In this document: piece by piece, positions 36,501 through 49,901 of the stretch | How the letters are laid out: each line of letters opens with the position of its first letter | Numbering within the stretch: the stretch's first letter is position 1 | Assembly (NCBI GenBank): GCA_022478985.1 | Contig: JAKSZP010015923.1 | Span: forward strand, 97,139 to 161,138 | Source of the DNA: Massospora cicadina | Taxonomy: Eukaryota; Entomophthoromycota; Entomophthoromycetes; Entomophthorales; Entomophthoraceae | Reading direction: 5' to 3' | Length of the DNA stretch: 64,000 bases | Program-made: the position numbers and the translations under genes | Notes under the pieces: model-generated | Seen by the model: the letters and a program-made list of their open reading frames with translations, nothing else | What the model was told of the DNA's origin: nothing | Databases searched by the model: none

Positions 36501-37140
36501 CTACTCTGTGATAACGGGAAAAATTTTACATCCAGAGTAGTCAAAATCTTAACTGCTTCCATGGGAGCCCAGCAACTATTCTCAGCTCCATATAACCCAT
36601 CAACCAATGGTATGGTGGAGTGAGCAAATGGTACTTTAGTTTCTATCTTACAGAAAATGGCCTCATTCCCCTTTATTGGGATCATTATCTCCCTAGCGCT
36701 CTTATGGCTTATCAAATTAGCTACTATCAGATTTTGAAAATGTTCCCTTTCTGAATTTTGTATGGCAGAGAACCGGGCATACCTGCTCTTCTAGCTAAGG
36801 ATGTCTTCTCTAGAGGAGAGGAGCTTGAGAAAGCCATGTGAAGGTTAGCTAACCGCATCATTCAGCTTCAATCAGAGGCTATGACCAACCTAGCTAAAAC
36901 AGTTACTAGAGAAGGCCAAGCTGCCAATGAGCTCCTAGCTCCTCTACCTTCTTTCCAAGTGTCAGATATGGTTTTATATTACCACAATTGCATAACACGT
37001 AGTGGCAAACTTGGATCAATCTGGGAGGGGCCATTTACCATCATGTATAAGAGAGGAAATGAGTATTCTATAAAGTCTTTGGCTACAGGAATTATCATAA
37101 ACTAGTTACATGGCTGCTTTATACGACCCTATACTCCTCC
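33517..37140 (+). pseudogene. Element A pol: protease, RT, RNase H, integrase
   Basis: Protease: AILYTGSPVNVISSKLM, where catalytic Asp is Tyr (YTGS, 33739-33750). RT: DYHRLNNLTKKDSYPIPRID, FFSAMDLASGYWQM, LPQGLCNAPASFQRAMD, catalytic YLDD at 35124-35135. RNase H: LFTDASDYAVRAILAQ, SKMLSKAERNYSVTEKE, ending DGLTRLP (35330-36037, one frame). Integrase: zinc finger HSTLGH...CLTCKK (36131-36258), core LDVVGPLP, FTKWVEA, LCDNGKNF, NPSTNGMVE; C-terminal WEGPFTI (37020-37040). Frameshifts near 34785 and 35255; TGA stops at 36480, 36622 and 36752. Confidence 0.88.
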
Positions 37141-37150
37141 CAACATACTT

Positions 37151-37160
37151 GAGGGGGCAA
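37151..37160 (+). promoter_or_regulatory. Polypurine tract of element A
   Basis: GAGGGGGCAA immediately before the 3' LTR. Confidence 0.75.
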
Positions 37161-37882
37161 TGTTGGAAATTCTTCTTCTTGACTTTTGATAAAGAATGTT
37201 GGAGGTAAGAATGCTCCTGAATATGCTACCATGATTGGCCCATCATCTGTCCAATCTTTAAATAATATTGTGGTTATCAATGATATGAGTACCAATGGTG
37301 AAAAGACCTTGGCGGGTTCTCAGTGAAATCCTAACTATTCGGAAAATATGGTTTATAACCAAAATTGGCTTAATAAGGTAAGAAATGATAATAGGATTGC
37401 TCTGACTTCTTGACCAAATTCGAGGTTTTTGTTACCACATGGGTCTGATCACCTCCAAGGTGAGAATATTTACTTGACGATGATTGGGTGCAAATTAACA
37501 AATCATTACCACACAAGTCTGACACCTCTGAGGTGAGAAGATTTTACTCACTGGTGATTGGATACAATTTATTAAATTGTTACCACACGGGTCAGTTTTG
37601 CCTCAAGATATTTATCTTCAATCTGATAGGCCAAAAGCCTATATTTCCAAATTTGGATGACTCAGCTTTATAATACTTTAGCCCTGAATACCCATGGTCT
37701 CAGGATTTGAACTAGTTTAAATAGGAAATACTAGTATCAAAAAAAGACCTTTTTTGGCTTGCCCTGCTTAAACAATAAGAAACATAAAAAACTTTAACAA
37801 AGCATTATTTATTACTTTTGTTTAAAAAGTAAGTTTCTCACTTTAAACAAAATAATCGTGGCATCCGTTGGTGGATCCAACA
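37161..37882 (+). repeat. 3' LTR of element A
   Basis: TGTTGGA...TCCAACA, a perfect 7-base terminal inverted repeat; aligns over its whole length with the 5' LTR and is followed by ATTAG. Confidence 0.92.
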
Positions 37883-37887
37883 ATTAG

Positions 37888-38900
37888 TAACATGGGTGAA
37901 CACCGTCAAAGTTAATGATATTAATCAATTACTAATTTTATTCTATAATTAAAATTGACACAACTATTATTTTTATAACAATCATTCCAAATTTGGACAC
38001 TGCTGTTCATTTAAGCCCACCTTTCAACCTACCCTACCCTAAAACACAAAACCCCTGATAATGGGGGTGTAGAGTTATTTTTTAATTTATAACTAAAATT
38101 TTTATTAAATATTTTAGTTTTTTAAATTTTTTATCTACTATTTGGGGCTCCTCCTATGTAAGGATTGAGGTTATGCAAATATCTCACTTTTACCCCATTT
38201 AAAGAAGACTTTTAGGTGACACTTTCAACCAAATCTTAAATATAATAATTACACTAATACTGGGACACCTCACACACAATCATCTATTTACAGATTACAA
38301 AACCACTTTCTATTTCATAAAACTCCACCCTTACTGATAGGGCTTCTTTTGGTAGTCTGTGCATGATAATGTGGCTGCTTAAGCACCCGCGTTCTAAAGT
38401 TCAATTGTCTCTTGTCAGGCAGTTATCCTAATAGCTTTCCTAAAACCCAAGGTTATCATAATATAGGACTCATTACAAAGGTAAAGGCGGTTTAGGTCCA
38501 TTAGGCTTTGTTGTCATGTCTCCTTTCTTTTATTTCTAAGCCAATACATTAGAGTAGGCTTCTGTCTGCAACTGTATCAATATTTATGTGAGTTTTTTAA
38601 TAACAAGTAGAACTCATGTTTTACTCATGGAACAGGGGTATAAAAGAAAATGTAAAGGTATGTTCCCAAATATTAATTAAAATGTGAACGCCCCATCAAT
38701 GAATGAAGAGCAATAATATATTCAAGCACAGTTGATGGCAGTAAAAGGTCCAGTTGGACAGCTAGCCTGAAATCAACTTACGCAAGAAAATGAAATTGGG
38801 TATCATTTACTTGTTCTGTGGTGCCATTGGTCTTTGGGTAATGGGGTTTTGACATCACCCTTCAATTACCTGTCAAATTTTTCAGTTTAATAAATAAAAG
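37888..38900. other. AT-rich stretch between A and D
   Basis: No coding motif. It may include the 3' end and LTR of element D, but no partner repeat is recognised. Confidence 0.45.
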
Positions 38901-41900
38901 TCTTGAAATTAAGCTCAGTATATGTTATAATAAGCTGCAGGCAACAGTGCCAGTATACTATATCTCTAATAGAAACTTAATTGTTGTTGTGGCACCAAAG
39001 TCCTTAATTCTTTAGACTCCACCCACTTGGTGAGGTAATAAATGGCCACATTGATATGCTTGAACAGCATATAACTGTTGGACAAAAAGCCTACAATGTC
39101 AATAGATATGGCGTGCCAATCAAATTGGGTTTAATAAATTGATAAGAGGTGGCCTTCAGGTAAAGTTCTTTAGTGTGACATTCTTGAAAAGGATTGTGAG
39201 TCTCATGGATAACAAAAGAGATAGATTTTTTAAACTTGTGACTCAAATGTTTAAAAGTGTTTTCATATATTACTCATGTACCGTCGCCTTATGGGATGCT
39301 TTAATAATGTCAGTACACTTGGTTGATCTGGAAATTAAAAATTGTTGTTTGCAAATGTTATTATATAGTTTCTTATTTTCTAACGAAGGTACACTTACTC
39401 AAGATCTCAGCCATACGGTAAACCTCTTTGAGTTCATTGCCATATTGCTACATCAACATATCAATAGACAGTTTATTGAGCAAATCAGCTGCAAAGGCTA
39501 TAGTGGGAAGACTAGGGAGACAAATGACCTCTTGATGTTGTAGGACAGTGAAATTTAATCCTAAGTTCAGAAGCTTAAAGTTTTAATGCATATTATTCAA
39601 TCCAGCCTTCTAGATCTTTAGGATTTTGTAGACAGCACAGGAAGGCATAGTTACTACTTTGAAGTGCAACCCACAGACATAAACCCAGACTTCTTACATT
39701 CATAGACATCCATGCACTAGTTCTTCTTTGACGCGCATTTTGTCTGTGCACAACCTGATTTTGGCCACAATAAGTCATGAGGTGCTAGATTACCTCATCC
39801 TTGGTTTGCAATAACACCACCCTTACGGCAGTGAGGAATGAGTCCATTTGAATAATGATGTATTTTTCAAAACTTTATACACTAATATGCTTTAGTCAGA
39901 CAAAACCTCAACTTGTCAAAGGCCTGCTGTCAGTTCACCGTTCATTCAAATTGTGCTTTATTCTTTAAAGGTGGAATAAAGGTTCCACAGTTTGACTAAA
40001 AAGTCTCAACAAACCAGCAGTAGCCATTATTTTTGAGAAATACCTAAGCACAATTGCTCTTCAGCCAAATCATTTTACTCGCTTCAATGTTAGCTTGTTG
40101 GAGCTGTAACCCCTGCTTGTCAATAACAAAGCAAAAATCTATTGTTCATAGAAGAAGTGGCACTTTCTTAGATTGTTTCTTTGTCAGTTTTGATTAGGCT
40201 GCTGAAGACTACCTCCAAGTGTTACAAGTGTTTGGTAAACATTTCAGTGATAAAAATTTTATATTGTCTAGGTAAACTAGCTTGCAGGAGCTTCTTAGAC
40301 GCCTAAGATAATATCCATGGTTTTTTAAAAAAGTTGAAGAAGCATCACACAGCCCTGTGGCATCCAAGCGTGTTGATAAAAGCCTTGTGCCATAGTCATG
40401 GCACGCTTTTCCTGTCTATACTCTGGTAGTTCAATTTTCAAAAAGCCTGAAACTAGATCTATGGACAAAAGTAATAACACGTCACTTGAATGTTCCAGCA
40501 CATCATCAATGCATGTCAAAGGATAGAATTCTTTTTAGTAACACTACTAAGCTTCATATAAACAATCACCACGAAGTTAGTGCCGTCCTTCTTTTTATAG
40601 AAAGACTGGGGAGGTTAAGGCTTTGGGAGTGCACTAACTTTCCTGGTTGTAAAAGCTCATAAATTACCTTAAAAACAACTTCGTCAGCCATTTTTTAATT
40701 GTCTGATAAAACAGTCATTTGTGCAGATGAATTTCAGTATCTGCATGGTGTAGAACGTTGTATTAACTAATGTTCAAGTCATCTTTAGAAAAAACTTTTT
40801 ATATTTTCTAAAATAAAGATGGCGCTTTTTCCATTAATTATCAAATTAATCAGAGATTTTTTGTTAAGGGATTAGTGAACAAATTTGATCAACAAACCTT
40901 TCCTTAAAGGCCAAGTTTAGCCATATTACTAGAATCATTAATACTGTTTTCTTTGTATAATGTTAAACTATGAACAGAAAGTTAATGTCTTTTATTTTAT
41001 TTGGGTTAAAGTATAGATTAGCTTTTAAGACTAGGTTTTTGTCATGGTTAAGAAAGGATAGCCATACCTGAGGTGACCAGGAAAAATTATACATTGGAAA
41101 AAAGGCTCAAATGTTTTGCCATATAAATATCATGGAATGCTAAGTTAATTCCAGTTCCCTTAAGGATTTGATGGCCCTCTGAAATAATCAAGCTATGATT
41201 AGCTCAAAGTGGAATGCCTTTTGATTTTATTCTGGTTGGGTAAACTTTTGGTCTGATTTTAGATCTTTTTGATATCTAAAAGGTTTAAGTCATCTTTAAA
41301 GATGAGAAAGACATACGCCTGATGTTGGGGCGTGGTATTGCTGTCCTTCCAATATAATAAAGTGGGAGGGTTTGATCCACTATCTCAAAGCGTATTTTAA
41401 TAGAAAAGTAGCATTGATATAATAAGATCTCATAAAATAGGCCCCAGTAATAAAGTCTTAGATTGTAAATTAGATAAACAATGGCCAGAGCTGATATCAC
41501 CAGTGAGCTAAAATGCAGCGGCAATGCACTTTAAGCTCCTTTGGATATTTTCCACATAAGCTCCGCGGCTCCATATTGATTAATGGTCAATACTGTGCGT
41601 GAGGTAAGCCCTGTTACATAATTTATTGGACACAATATTTAATTGTGCCCCACTATCCATGATAGATCTTTGCTGAGATTATTTGCTGTAATAAGGATGG
41701 TAAACTATGAATTAAAGGCTTCAGCTGTATTGATTAAGTTAGCTTCTAAAGCTTAGTCAATAATAGATAAATTTGTAAGACTTTAGCTAACAGATGGCTG
41801 AATCTCAAAATTCACCAATATGTATGGACACACGGACCCCTTAACATGGGGAATCTTTAGAACAAACCAGAAGCTCTTGAGTTTAACTTTTTGGACATAA

Positions 41901-42414
41901 GGATTCATCAAACATACTTTCTAAAACAGATTCACTTTCTGGCGGCAATGAAGTAAGTATAACTACCATATCCTCAGTCTACTTGATGGAAAAGCAACAA
42001 AGCCTTGGATTTCTTATTGTAATTAATTTGTGGTTAAAAGTATGTCAAATTTTATATATTTTAAATTATATTAGAAAATGGCGGATGAAGAATATCCTCT
42101 CTATTCTGTTTTGTCCTTTATCAAGTTGTATTCAATATCTTAATCAACCACATAAAGGATGAGTTCAGAAATAATAGAAAGGCAATGAATTGCTTAGTGC
42201 CCTCGCATGCTGCATACTCAACAAATGATTTGACTCTGATCCAATTTTTGTATTGCAGCTAGTAATGCAATTTTAAATTTGTGATAGGAGAAATGGCCCT
42301 ACAAACAATTTCACAAGTCTCTGGTTGACTTCAGTTGTGCATCTCAAAAGTGACGGCAATATGGCTGAAATAGTAAACCATTCAAGTGATGCTATGGTCC
42401 CATTGAGCACCATA
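38900..42414 (-). mobile_element. Element D: degraded Ty3/gypsy retrotransposon
   Basis: Minus-strand pol remnants in gypsy order (right to left: protease, RT, RNase H, integrase). At 42404-42412 the minus strand reads TGGTGCTCA, the first nine bases of the primer-binding site of A and B, so the 5' LTR would lie to the right of ~42415; C is inserted about 270 bp further on. No LTR pair could be aligned. D is older than C and more decayed than A. Confidence 0.6.
38985..41700 (-). pseudogene. Element D pol remnant
   Basis: Protease: MDSGAQLNIVSNKLC with DSGA at 41646-41657. RT: SSDVLLLLSIDLVSGFLKIE and AQGFYQHAWMPQG (40325-40519). RNase H C-terminal part: LQNPKDLEGWIE then YALKL (39560-39640). 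Integrase core: WHAISIDIVGFL and YYLTKWVESKEL (39010-39120). Dense stops. The residues differ from those of A, B, F and K, so this is another gypsy family. Confidence 0.65.
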
Positions 42415-42680
42415 ACAATACATGGTATAGCTCTTTATATGACTATCAGGTGTACCAAAGGGCAAATTGGGGGTCGGATTTCAAAGCACCTTTGTTTCAT
42501 ATAGACCCTGAGCCTAATGGTAAAACCATTCTAAAAAGTAAAACAACGGCATCCTTCTTAATGGAGAATTAAGAAACAATTTATTGTATTTTTATTCGTC
42601 TACTCCACCAAACTCCTACAAATTGATTTCTATGGGATAACAGTAAGTCAAACCAACTCACTTATTTTTGCTTGACCAGC

Positions 42681-43463
42681 TGTTGGGATTTCAATAAGCC
42701 CATATTACCCAATTACATTAGATTAAAATATACCTGCTTGCCCCTGGGGATGAGACCCTCTAGTGAATTCAGGAGTTGTCATTTCTAGATGATAACTATT
42801 GTTTGGTGAAAAAAATCAATAATATTGACTAATACGCCAGTATTTGATTTCATAGGATTACTAATGTTTCTTTGGAAACAATACCAACATCTTATTTACT
42901 ATATAATTTGATTATCAGTCTATTTTAATATTATTTAATTATATTAGTTGATCAGAGCTTGTCACCAATCAACTCAGAGATTTATGATTAGTTGCTGAAG
43001 CGTTAACAACTCTTCTGGTAGCAACTCTCAGGTTATCCTTTAAGGTAATGTGACCTGATGTTAATGATTAAACGGTCCATTACCCAAGGAGGTTGCTAAC
43101 CTAAAGATGGTAATCTGAGGAGGTTGAGCAAAAACATTGGGACACGTTAGTCAATTCAACCAGAAGGGGTCAAATTTCTAGTTGGCAGAAGAGTGACTAA
43201 ATGGATAAAGAAGATCATTATTGTCTGCAACTTCAGAGGGTTGCTTCATATGCGACAGCTGCCATTCCCAAGTGAGGAGCCAAAAGAAAAGTTGGGCGCC
43301 GTATTTCCTATAAATTCCCTTAATTTTAAGTAAAAAAGAAGACAAAGATCAATAGACACTTGAATATTTAGTCTGCTTTATATTAATGTAAACTTACTAT
43401 TGGGATTAGATATGAAAAATCAGATATCCTTTGGCTAGATATTGCTTGTTGAAATCTCTATGA
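42681..43463 (+). repeat. 5' LTR of element C, first part
   Basis: Starts TGTTGGGATTTC. Aligns with 54082-54860. A TATA-like CCTATAAATTCCC lies near 43310. It is broken at 43463 by element B, whose target duplication is TATGA/TGTGA (4 of 5). Confidence 0.85.
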
Positions 43464-44214
43464 TGTGGAATTCCTGGTAATATATTTCTCGGAGGTGATT
43501 AGGCACAGGAGCTCAGAAATATCACAGATAAAGAAATACAAAATTCTCAGCAGATGCTTTTATAATTTGGGTTTAAAAGTAGTACAGGAATAAGGTAATT
43601 TGTAACAATTAAAACGGGTAAGAAAAACAATACTATTATTAAAATAGTGCCCCAAATGTTGTAGTACTTGGAGGGTAAAAATGATAGAAGCAAGAAAATT
43701 AGAAAAATAGGCGAGGGTAGCTCAATTTTTACAAAAGGACAATTCAAAATCAGAACCTCTGAAAATCTTTTTCTTAGATAAGGCTTAATTTAGTATTGGG
43801 CAACAGCAGCCATGGCAAATCCAAACGAAAACAACTTAAAATAACTTATCTGATCAGCCGTTTTAACGATATTTTCATCTTTTCTGATTATAGGATTACC
43901 TAGTGTTTGATTGTTGGGAATAAATTTTGATTATCAAGGACCCTTCAGGTCTATAAAAAGGGGTTGTTTTCTCTTAGGCAGTCGTATGGAATTCAAGTTA
44001 GTTCATTGGCAAACTTCCACGTCAGTTTACCTATTCCTCTGGGAGTCAAATTAACCTTGTATCTAAATCCAAAAAAATCAAGAGGGCTAGGAGTAAAAAT
44101 TATTCTTTAATCTAAAAAAATATTACTAAGAGTTAAAATAAGAATTATATGAAATACTTAGACTATTCCTTAAATTAGGAAATCTATAACTAGAAAACGT
44201 CCATTTGTCTAATC
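43464..44214 (-). repeat. 3' LTR of element B
   Basis: 751 bp, plus-strand start TGTGGAATTCC. It aligns with 49902-50655, including a TATA-like CTATAAAAAGGGG (plus strand, ~43951). On the minus strand it is preceded by the purine-rich TTGAAGGGATAAGA. Confidence 0.85.
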
Positions 44215-47200
44215 TTATCCCTTCAAGAATGTTGGGGGGAGAATAGGTGCGTAAAAACTGTCTATGTACTATGTTTATAGTGACTCCAGTGGCATGAGAT
44301 TTGATAGAATATTCTTCGCTCTTTTTAAAAGTGACCACAAAAGTCCTTCCCAAATGAGCCTGAGAATCGTACTTCTTGAAGTGAGCCAGTTGCAGTAGTA
44401 TAAAACCAAGTCTGATATTTAAAAATAGGGTAGTGGTCTTCTGAACTCATTAATGCTTGGCCCACTTTGGTGACATCTTTAGCTTAATTAAGTATGCCAT
44501 CAGATTGTAGCTGAATGATGTGTAGGACCAACCTTCTCATGGCTTTGTCAGGATCGTTTGTCCTAGAAGAAAAAACATCTTTAGCTAGAAGGGCAGGGTA
44601 CCCCAGGTTCTTGAACATATGAAACGCGGAAAGGAGACATCATAAGGATCCAGTTATAAGTGATACAATATGCCATAAGCGCTCTATGAAAGATCTGATA
44701 CCAGTGTGGAGGGTCTGAAGTGGCCATTTTAATAATATGGATACCAAGGGTATTCGCTCTTTCTATGGTACCATTTGTAGAAAGGGTATTGGGATAGAAG
44801 GAGTTGTTGTGCTCCCATAAAGGTAGCCAGGATCTTGACTGCTCTGGACGTGAAAATTTTTCACGTTGTCTCAGAGTAGAACCTGGAGCAACCATGGCGA
44901 GTTATTATACTGATGAAGAAAAGTTGCGTTAGCTTTGTCATTTTAGTATGGGAGAGCCACATTTTCATCCCATTTATAAAGTGATCAATTCCTACTAATA
45001 TGTATCAAATCACACGGGTCATCTGGGTAGGGGACCTACCACATCTAGGCTTATTGTGTAAATAGTTGTTGAGTGATAGTAGGTTAATATTAATATTTGA
45101 TTGAAACTGGATTGCTTTTTACAGGCTAGGAAAGCATCCAGTACTCTGATAATGGATTCCATAATTCCCTCCCATTAGTATTGAAATCTTATCCACACTA
45201 GGTTCTCCGCTTTACCGTGACCAAGAGTAGAGTGTGCCTCCATGATCACAGGTACTCATTCAGATGGTCAAAGATATGGCAAACAATTTGCCCCTACCTC
45301 GTTATATGTAACTTCTTGTTATTCACTTTGGTGTGGTGGGAATGTTGCATTAGAATTTCTTAACAGGGTCATCCACATCAACCCAAATATTAGGGATCTT
45401 TAGGAGGTCATGCAATTTTTCCTCTTTATCATTTATTTAAAATGGAGAACAGACAAACAAGTCAATCCATTGACACTCATATGTTGTGTTCCATTTTAAT
45501 TTTTGATCCTCAAATTTTAATGTTAAAGCTTAAAGGCCTTTGATTCAGTCTTCTGGTTTGATCCTTTATAATTTGTACCCATTTTAATGAAGTGTGTTGT
45601 TAAAAACAATAAAGGCAGTTACATATAAAAAAGGGCTGTACTGTTTATTGCAAGTAAAACAGAAAGGCACTCCTTTTCTGTGACGTTATAATCGCGTTCA
45701 GCTTTTGAGAGCATATTGATGAAAGTGTGAAACTGGATAATCAACACTTTTTTCTTCCAATTGAGCCAGGATGGCTCCAACGGTGTAATCAGAGGCATCA
45801 ATAAACAAATGGAAAGGTATACCATAGTTTGGGTGACATAGGATAGGACGTTCTTGTAGCAATTTCTTTAGCGTCTAAACGCAGCACTTTGTTTGGCACC
45901 CCATATGAAAGGTGTGTTATTAGCCATTAATCAAAAAAAGAGCTAGCTGAGCTGGGCGAACTTTGGGATGAGTTGAAAGTAATACTTCATTATACCCAGA
46001 AAAACCTGGATATCTCGTAGGTTTTGAGGCAGAGGCCTTTTTTTGTTAATTGCTTCAACCTTATCTTGTAAAGGTTGAATTACTTTTGATGAAAGTATGC
46101 CCAAGAAAAACTCTTCTGAAAAAACATTTTGAGGGATTCAACTTTATGTTAGACTTACGAAGGCGTTGAAAACATCTTAAATGTGACTAAGATGCTCATT
46201 TAAAGCTTTAGAAAAACCGTGCTGTCATCAAGATAGACTATCACACTTCTTGGCTTAAGATCCTGTAAGATATGATCCATCACTCATTGGAATTATGTGG
46301 GAGCATTGTACAACCATTAAGGTAGTCAAGAGGGCTTAAATAAGATTTCCCTGCAGATGAAACACATTTATCCTGGCCTTGTAGGGAAAGGTTTTTCCTT
46401 TATTTGCTGGCCAAGACCATAGCAAAAAAAATTTGGAGCCAGAGAGTGGTGTGAGAGCATAATCAATGTGGGGGATAGAATAACTATCTTTTTTGTGAGG
46501 TTATTCAATTTCTGTTAGTCCATAACTACCCAATGGCCTCCATTTTATTTTTTAATAAGCATGAGAGAAGACGCCCAAGGTCTTGGGAAGGTACTAGTAA
46601 CCTAGCGTCTACTAACTTCATGAGCTAAGTCTTCATTGTTTCTCTTCAAACTTTGAATTACATAAGGTTTAGATCAGATAGGACTGTCATCACCAAATCA
46701 TTGTATGGCTCCAATACTTCATGTGCCCATAATACGCATCATGTTTAAAAAAGTATATCATTGTAGGCATCTAATAAAGAATAAATTCTCTAAGAACGTC
46801 TAGTGTTAGTTCATTAAAAATATGAATGATAGTCAAAGTACATAGCAAATTATCAGTAGGTAAGCCCATATATAACATAGAACTGATATAGTGATTTTTA
46901 ATACTCTTGATTTGGATCAGCAGGCCTTTTCCTATCTCCTGATGCTTTTTCATGATACTATCCTTATTAGTGAGATTCTCCTATAGGATTTTATATAGGC
47001 CGCTGGTAGGCAGGATCTAGGATATCAGGCGTTATTGAAGTTTCTAAGGGACTTACTCCATCGATGATCGTTATATGTAATAGAAAAAGTTTGGGGGATT
47101 TTTAAAAGAAATCTTGGCGTCAACTACTTATTGTTCACCAGAATTGATTAATATCTCTTCTGAGGAGTAAAGAGGAATGCCTTCTAATGCATCCACCAAG

Positions 47201-47640
47201 TCAGACAACTTCTTAGTATTCCACCCAGCCGCTTATAATGCAACAACAAGGCAGAGGAAGGGAACTCAACCAGACAAGAATATTTTAACTTGCTTGGATC
47301 TTTATTGTTTAAAACCAGAGGAACAACATAATTTAGCATGAAGAGATATCCCTGTTTTAAAATGATGGTTCCGTCATACTAGTGCATAAATCTGAGTGTT
47401 AATAAGCATATCCTAATTATTATTTTCCAAGGCCACGGCATGTGCCAACAAGATAAGTTTCCCAATAATGATGAGTAAAGAGGCGTATACCTCATTAATG
47501 CGCTTACTGTTGAGAAGCTCAGTTCCATACCCTTGGGATATTCATAGTTAGGAGTCAACTTATATTTCCTTCTAGGTTTTGAAGAGATAACATTGATCAG
47601 GGAACTGGTCTCAAAAATGGCCATACCCTATACCTTTTGG
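44126..47640 (-). pseudogene. Element B pol remnant
   Basis: Protease: AIFETSSLINVISSKPRRK (~47590-47624), where both Asp and Gly of DTG are changed. RT: YLDD at 46224-46235 preceded by MDHILQDLKPRSVIV. RNase H: MLSKAERDYNVTEKECLSV (45640-45715), nearly identical to A. Integrase: HSTLGHG (~45235), LDVVGPLP (~45055), STNGTIERAN (44581-44895); C-terminal EEYSIKSHATGVTIN and SPPNILEG (44126-44353). Many stops and frameshifts. Confidence 0.8.
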
Positions 47641-49880
47641 ATGATGACTTCTACCTTGGTTATAGTTTCACCAAAGTAGGGAAGAGAGCTAGAAACTTTT
47701 AAGTCGAAAAGTGGAGGCTAGTTTTGAGCTGTCACAGGATATCTCTCTTTTATGGATTGTAAAGTTTGGACATTCTGAATAGGTCAGATCTAAAAAGCCT
47801 TGAACTGGTAAGCATCTTTAGTGGCTATAATAGCCTCAGGACATTCCAGAATTTGTCTAAGATAGAATTTATTGGCATCATGGCCTTAATACTACTTCAG
47901 GGTTTAAAGGATATGGTACCATACTTCAGCTAGTGCTCTTAAGACATAATATCTCATGTCTTTATATCCAACTTCAAATTCTTCATTGGAGGGGTTATTT
48001 ATACAATTCAGATGAACAATAGTGGAGAGGGAGAAGCTAGGCGCATCAGATTTGTCAGAAATAGAGTTGACTGTAATTACGCCACCAAGTCTTGTCCCTG
48101 TTGAAGTTTTGGCCTACTTCAAATGGTCTGATTTTTCTTCTTTTAAAAGAGGATTTTTGAACGCATATTGTATGGAGATATTATACAGACGGTGATAGTG
48201 ATTAAGATATAAACTCCTTAGGAAATAACACTTAAAAGCTGTACTCTCCTGTTGTTTAATTGTACACCTGCTCACTGCCTTAATTTTCCTGATCCCAAGT
48301 AATTCCTCAACTTAATACAACGAAAAGCATCAAGCACAAAAAGCTCATATATTAAACTATCAAAAGATTATTAGGCTACCAACGATTATTTTTTTTGTCT
48401 AAGATCAGGGAGAATATATATGGTCAATGTTAACCACACTTTACCCATGACACCTCGCCTCACATCGCCACTTAGCCAGTGGATCACAATGAAAACTTCA
48501 GATGGTCTATGAACTATTTAGCTCTGTGGTAACTCAGCTCAGCCTCATGTTCAGTGACTTACTGACAATTATTTCAAGACAGCGTTTTCTCTGACGCATC
48601 TGAAAATAGATAAACCGTTGCTCCTCTTGAGCAATGGTAGTACATACCAAAGCAGTTTGTACCACTAACTAGTAATTAATTTGATCAAAACTTGAACAAC
48701 ATTAAAAACTTTATTTTGACTTTTTTTTAGCAAGGCTCAAGAGCTTAGGTCAATATGTTGACTATTAAGTCCAACTTAACTAACAAAGCCTAAAGCCTGT
48801 GTCACCTATTTGAATATTATTAAGTGTAACTCTAGGCCGTGAATCCAAAGCTTTGGATATACTTAGGATAGTCTTCAATTAAAATCACTGATAACAAAAA
48901 TATAATCCATAATAAGTTAGGCATAAGTAATATAACTATTTTTCCTATTGAATTACCTAACAATTAGGTCCATTCAACTATCTAACAGTCCCTAATCTTT
49001 TAGTGTCGGCTCTTTTCTTTCAAAGCACGTTGTCACCATGCCAAAATAGGTTTCAGTAGGTGCACTTGGTACGCTCAGCTTGCTTTGGCTTTTATTCCTC
49101 ATTAGTCAAACTTGGGGTTTCACCACAACGGCTCAGAGAGTCTCAGGTTTATGGAAATTGATGCCCTTTAGCAGAGACTCCTTAATATCGCAAACATTCG
49201 GGAAAGAGCATTATACTGAGATAATGTACATCTACAAGGAAGGGTCAGAACCAAATCCAGTCATAATGGCAGCAATAGCTTCATCAAGAGTTAACATTTA
49301 GAGGTTAACAGCCTCTGAGCTTCACTGTAGAACTATCAGCAAAAGCGGCAAATATATCTCCCTTTTTGTTGCTATGTCACATGAAGGACTTTTTTCCTAC
49401 TTAAACTCTGCTTTATGCAGAATTTATTCAATAAGCGTTTCCTTAACTACACCAAGGTACTTAGGGTGTCCATATGAAGAACCATTACTTATTGGGCCAT
49501 GCGACTTAAACTGGAGGATGTGCTTAATTTCTGTTGTTCAGTCGTCCCTTCCATGATAGACTCGTAGCCATGTAGAAATGAGGCAATGCTACCGTCACCT
49601 GGGATAAACTTTTCCTAAAATGAGGGTTAAAAAGGGATGAGGTCACTCCTTTGAGGGCATGAACAGCAGGAATGAACCCATGAGATTCTCGAGAGGGATG
49701 TCATTCAAGCTCCTTATTATTTTACAAATTCTTTGGCTGGTTGTTGTTCAAAAGCAGCTAAACTATGCTTGTTTTAAAAAAGATGGGAGGAAGGCCACTC
49801 CCTTTATTATTTCTTCAGTTACTCTAGCAACAGGAGCGTCCCCCACTTTAATTTTAATTATAAGATTGTGGTTTACAAGA
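47641..49880 (-). pseudogene. Element B gag region, heavily decayed
   Basis: By position (between primer-binding site and protease) this is gag. No piece is open long enough to recognise; several plus-strand frames of 60-82 codons (49080-49907) lie antisense to it and are probably chance. Confidence 0.5.
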
Positions 49881-49881
49881 T

Positions 49882-49899
49882 CCCCTGTACTGAGCACCA
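49882..49899 (-). promoter_or_regulatory. Primer-binding site of element B
   Basis: Minus strand TGGTGCTCAGTACAGGGG, two bases inside the 5' LTR; differs from A at one base. Confidence 0.75.
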
Positions 49900-49901
49900 C
49901 T

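Larger units (their letters stand above)
30486..37882 (+). mobile_element. Element A: full-length Ty3/gypsy retrotransposon
   Basis: 7,397 bp. LTRs of 723 and 722 bp with ends TGTnnG...CnACA, flanked by a perfect 5-bp duplication ATTAG (30481-30485, 37883-37887). Primer-binding site, gag, protease, RT, RNase H, integrase and polypurine tract are all present in gypsy order; no chromodomain seen. The LTRs differ at several per cent by eye. The reading frames carry stops and frameshifts and the protease Asp is lost, so it cannot move by itself. Element B is a second copy of this family. Confidence 0.92.

Noticed and set aside
37888..42680. LTR pair for element D using R1 copies (29.4 and 58.4 kb)
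   Set aside because: R1 would lie at opposite ends of the two LTRs, which is impossible for true LTRs of one element.
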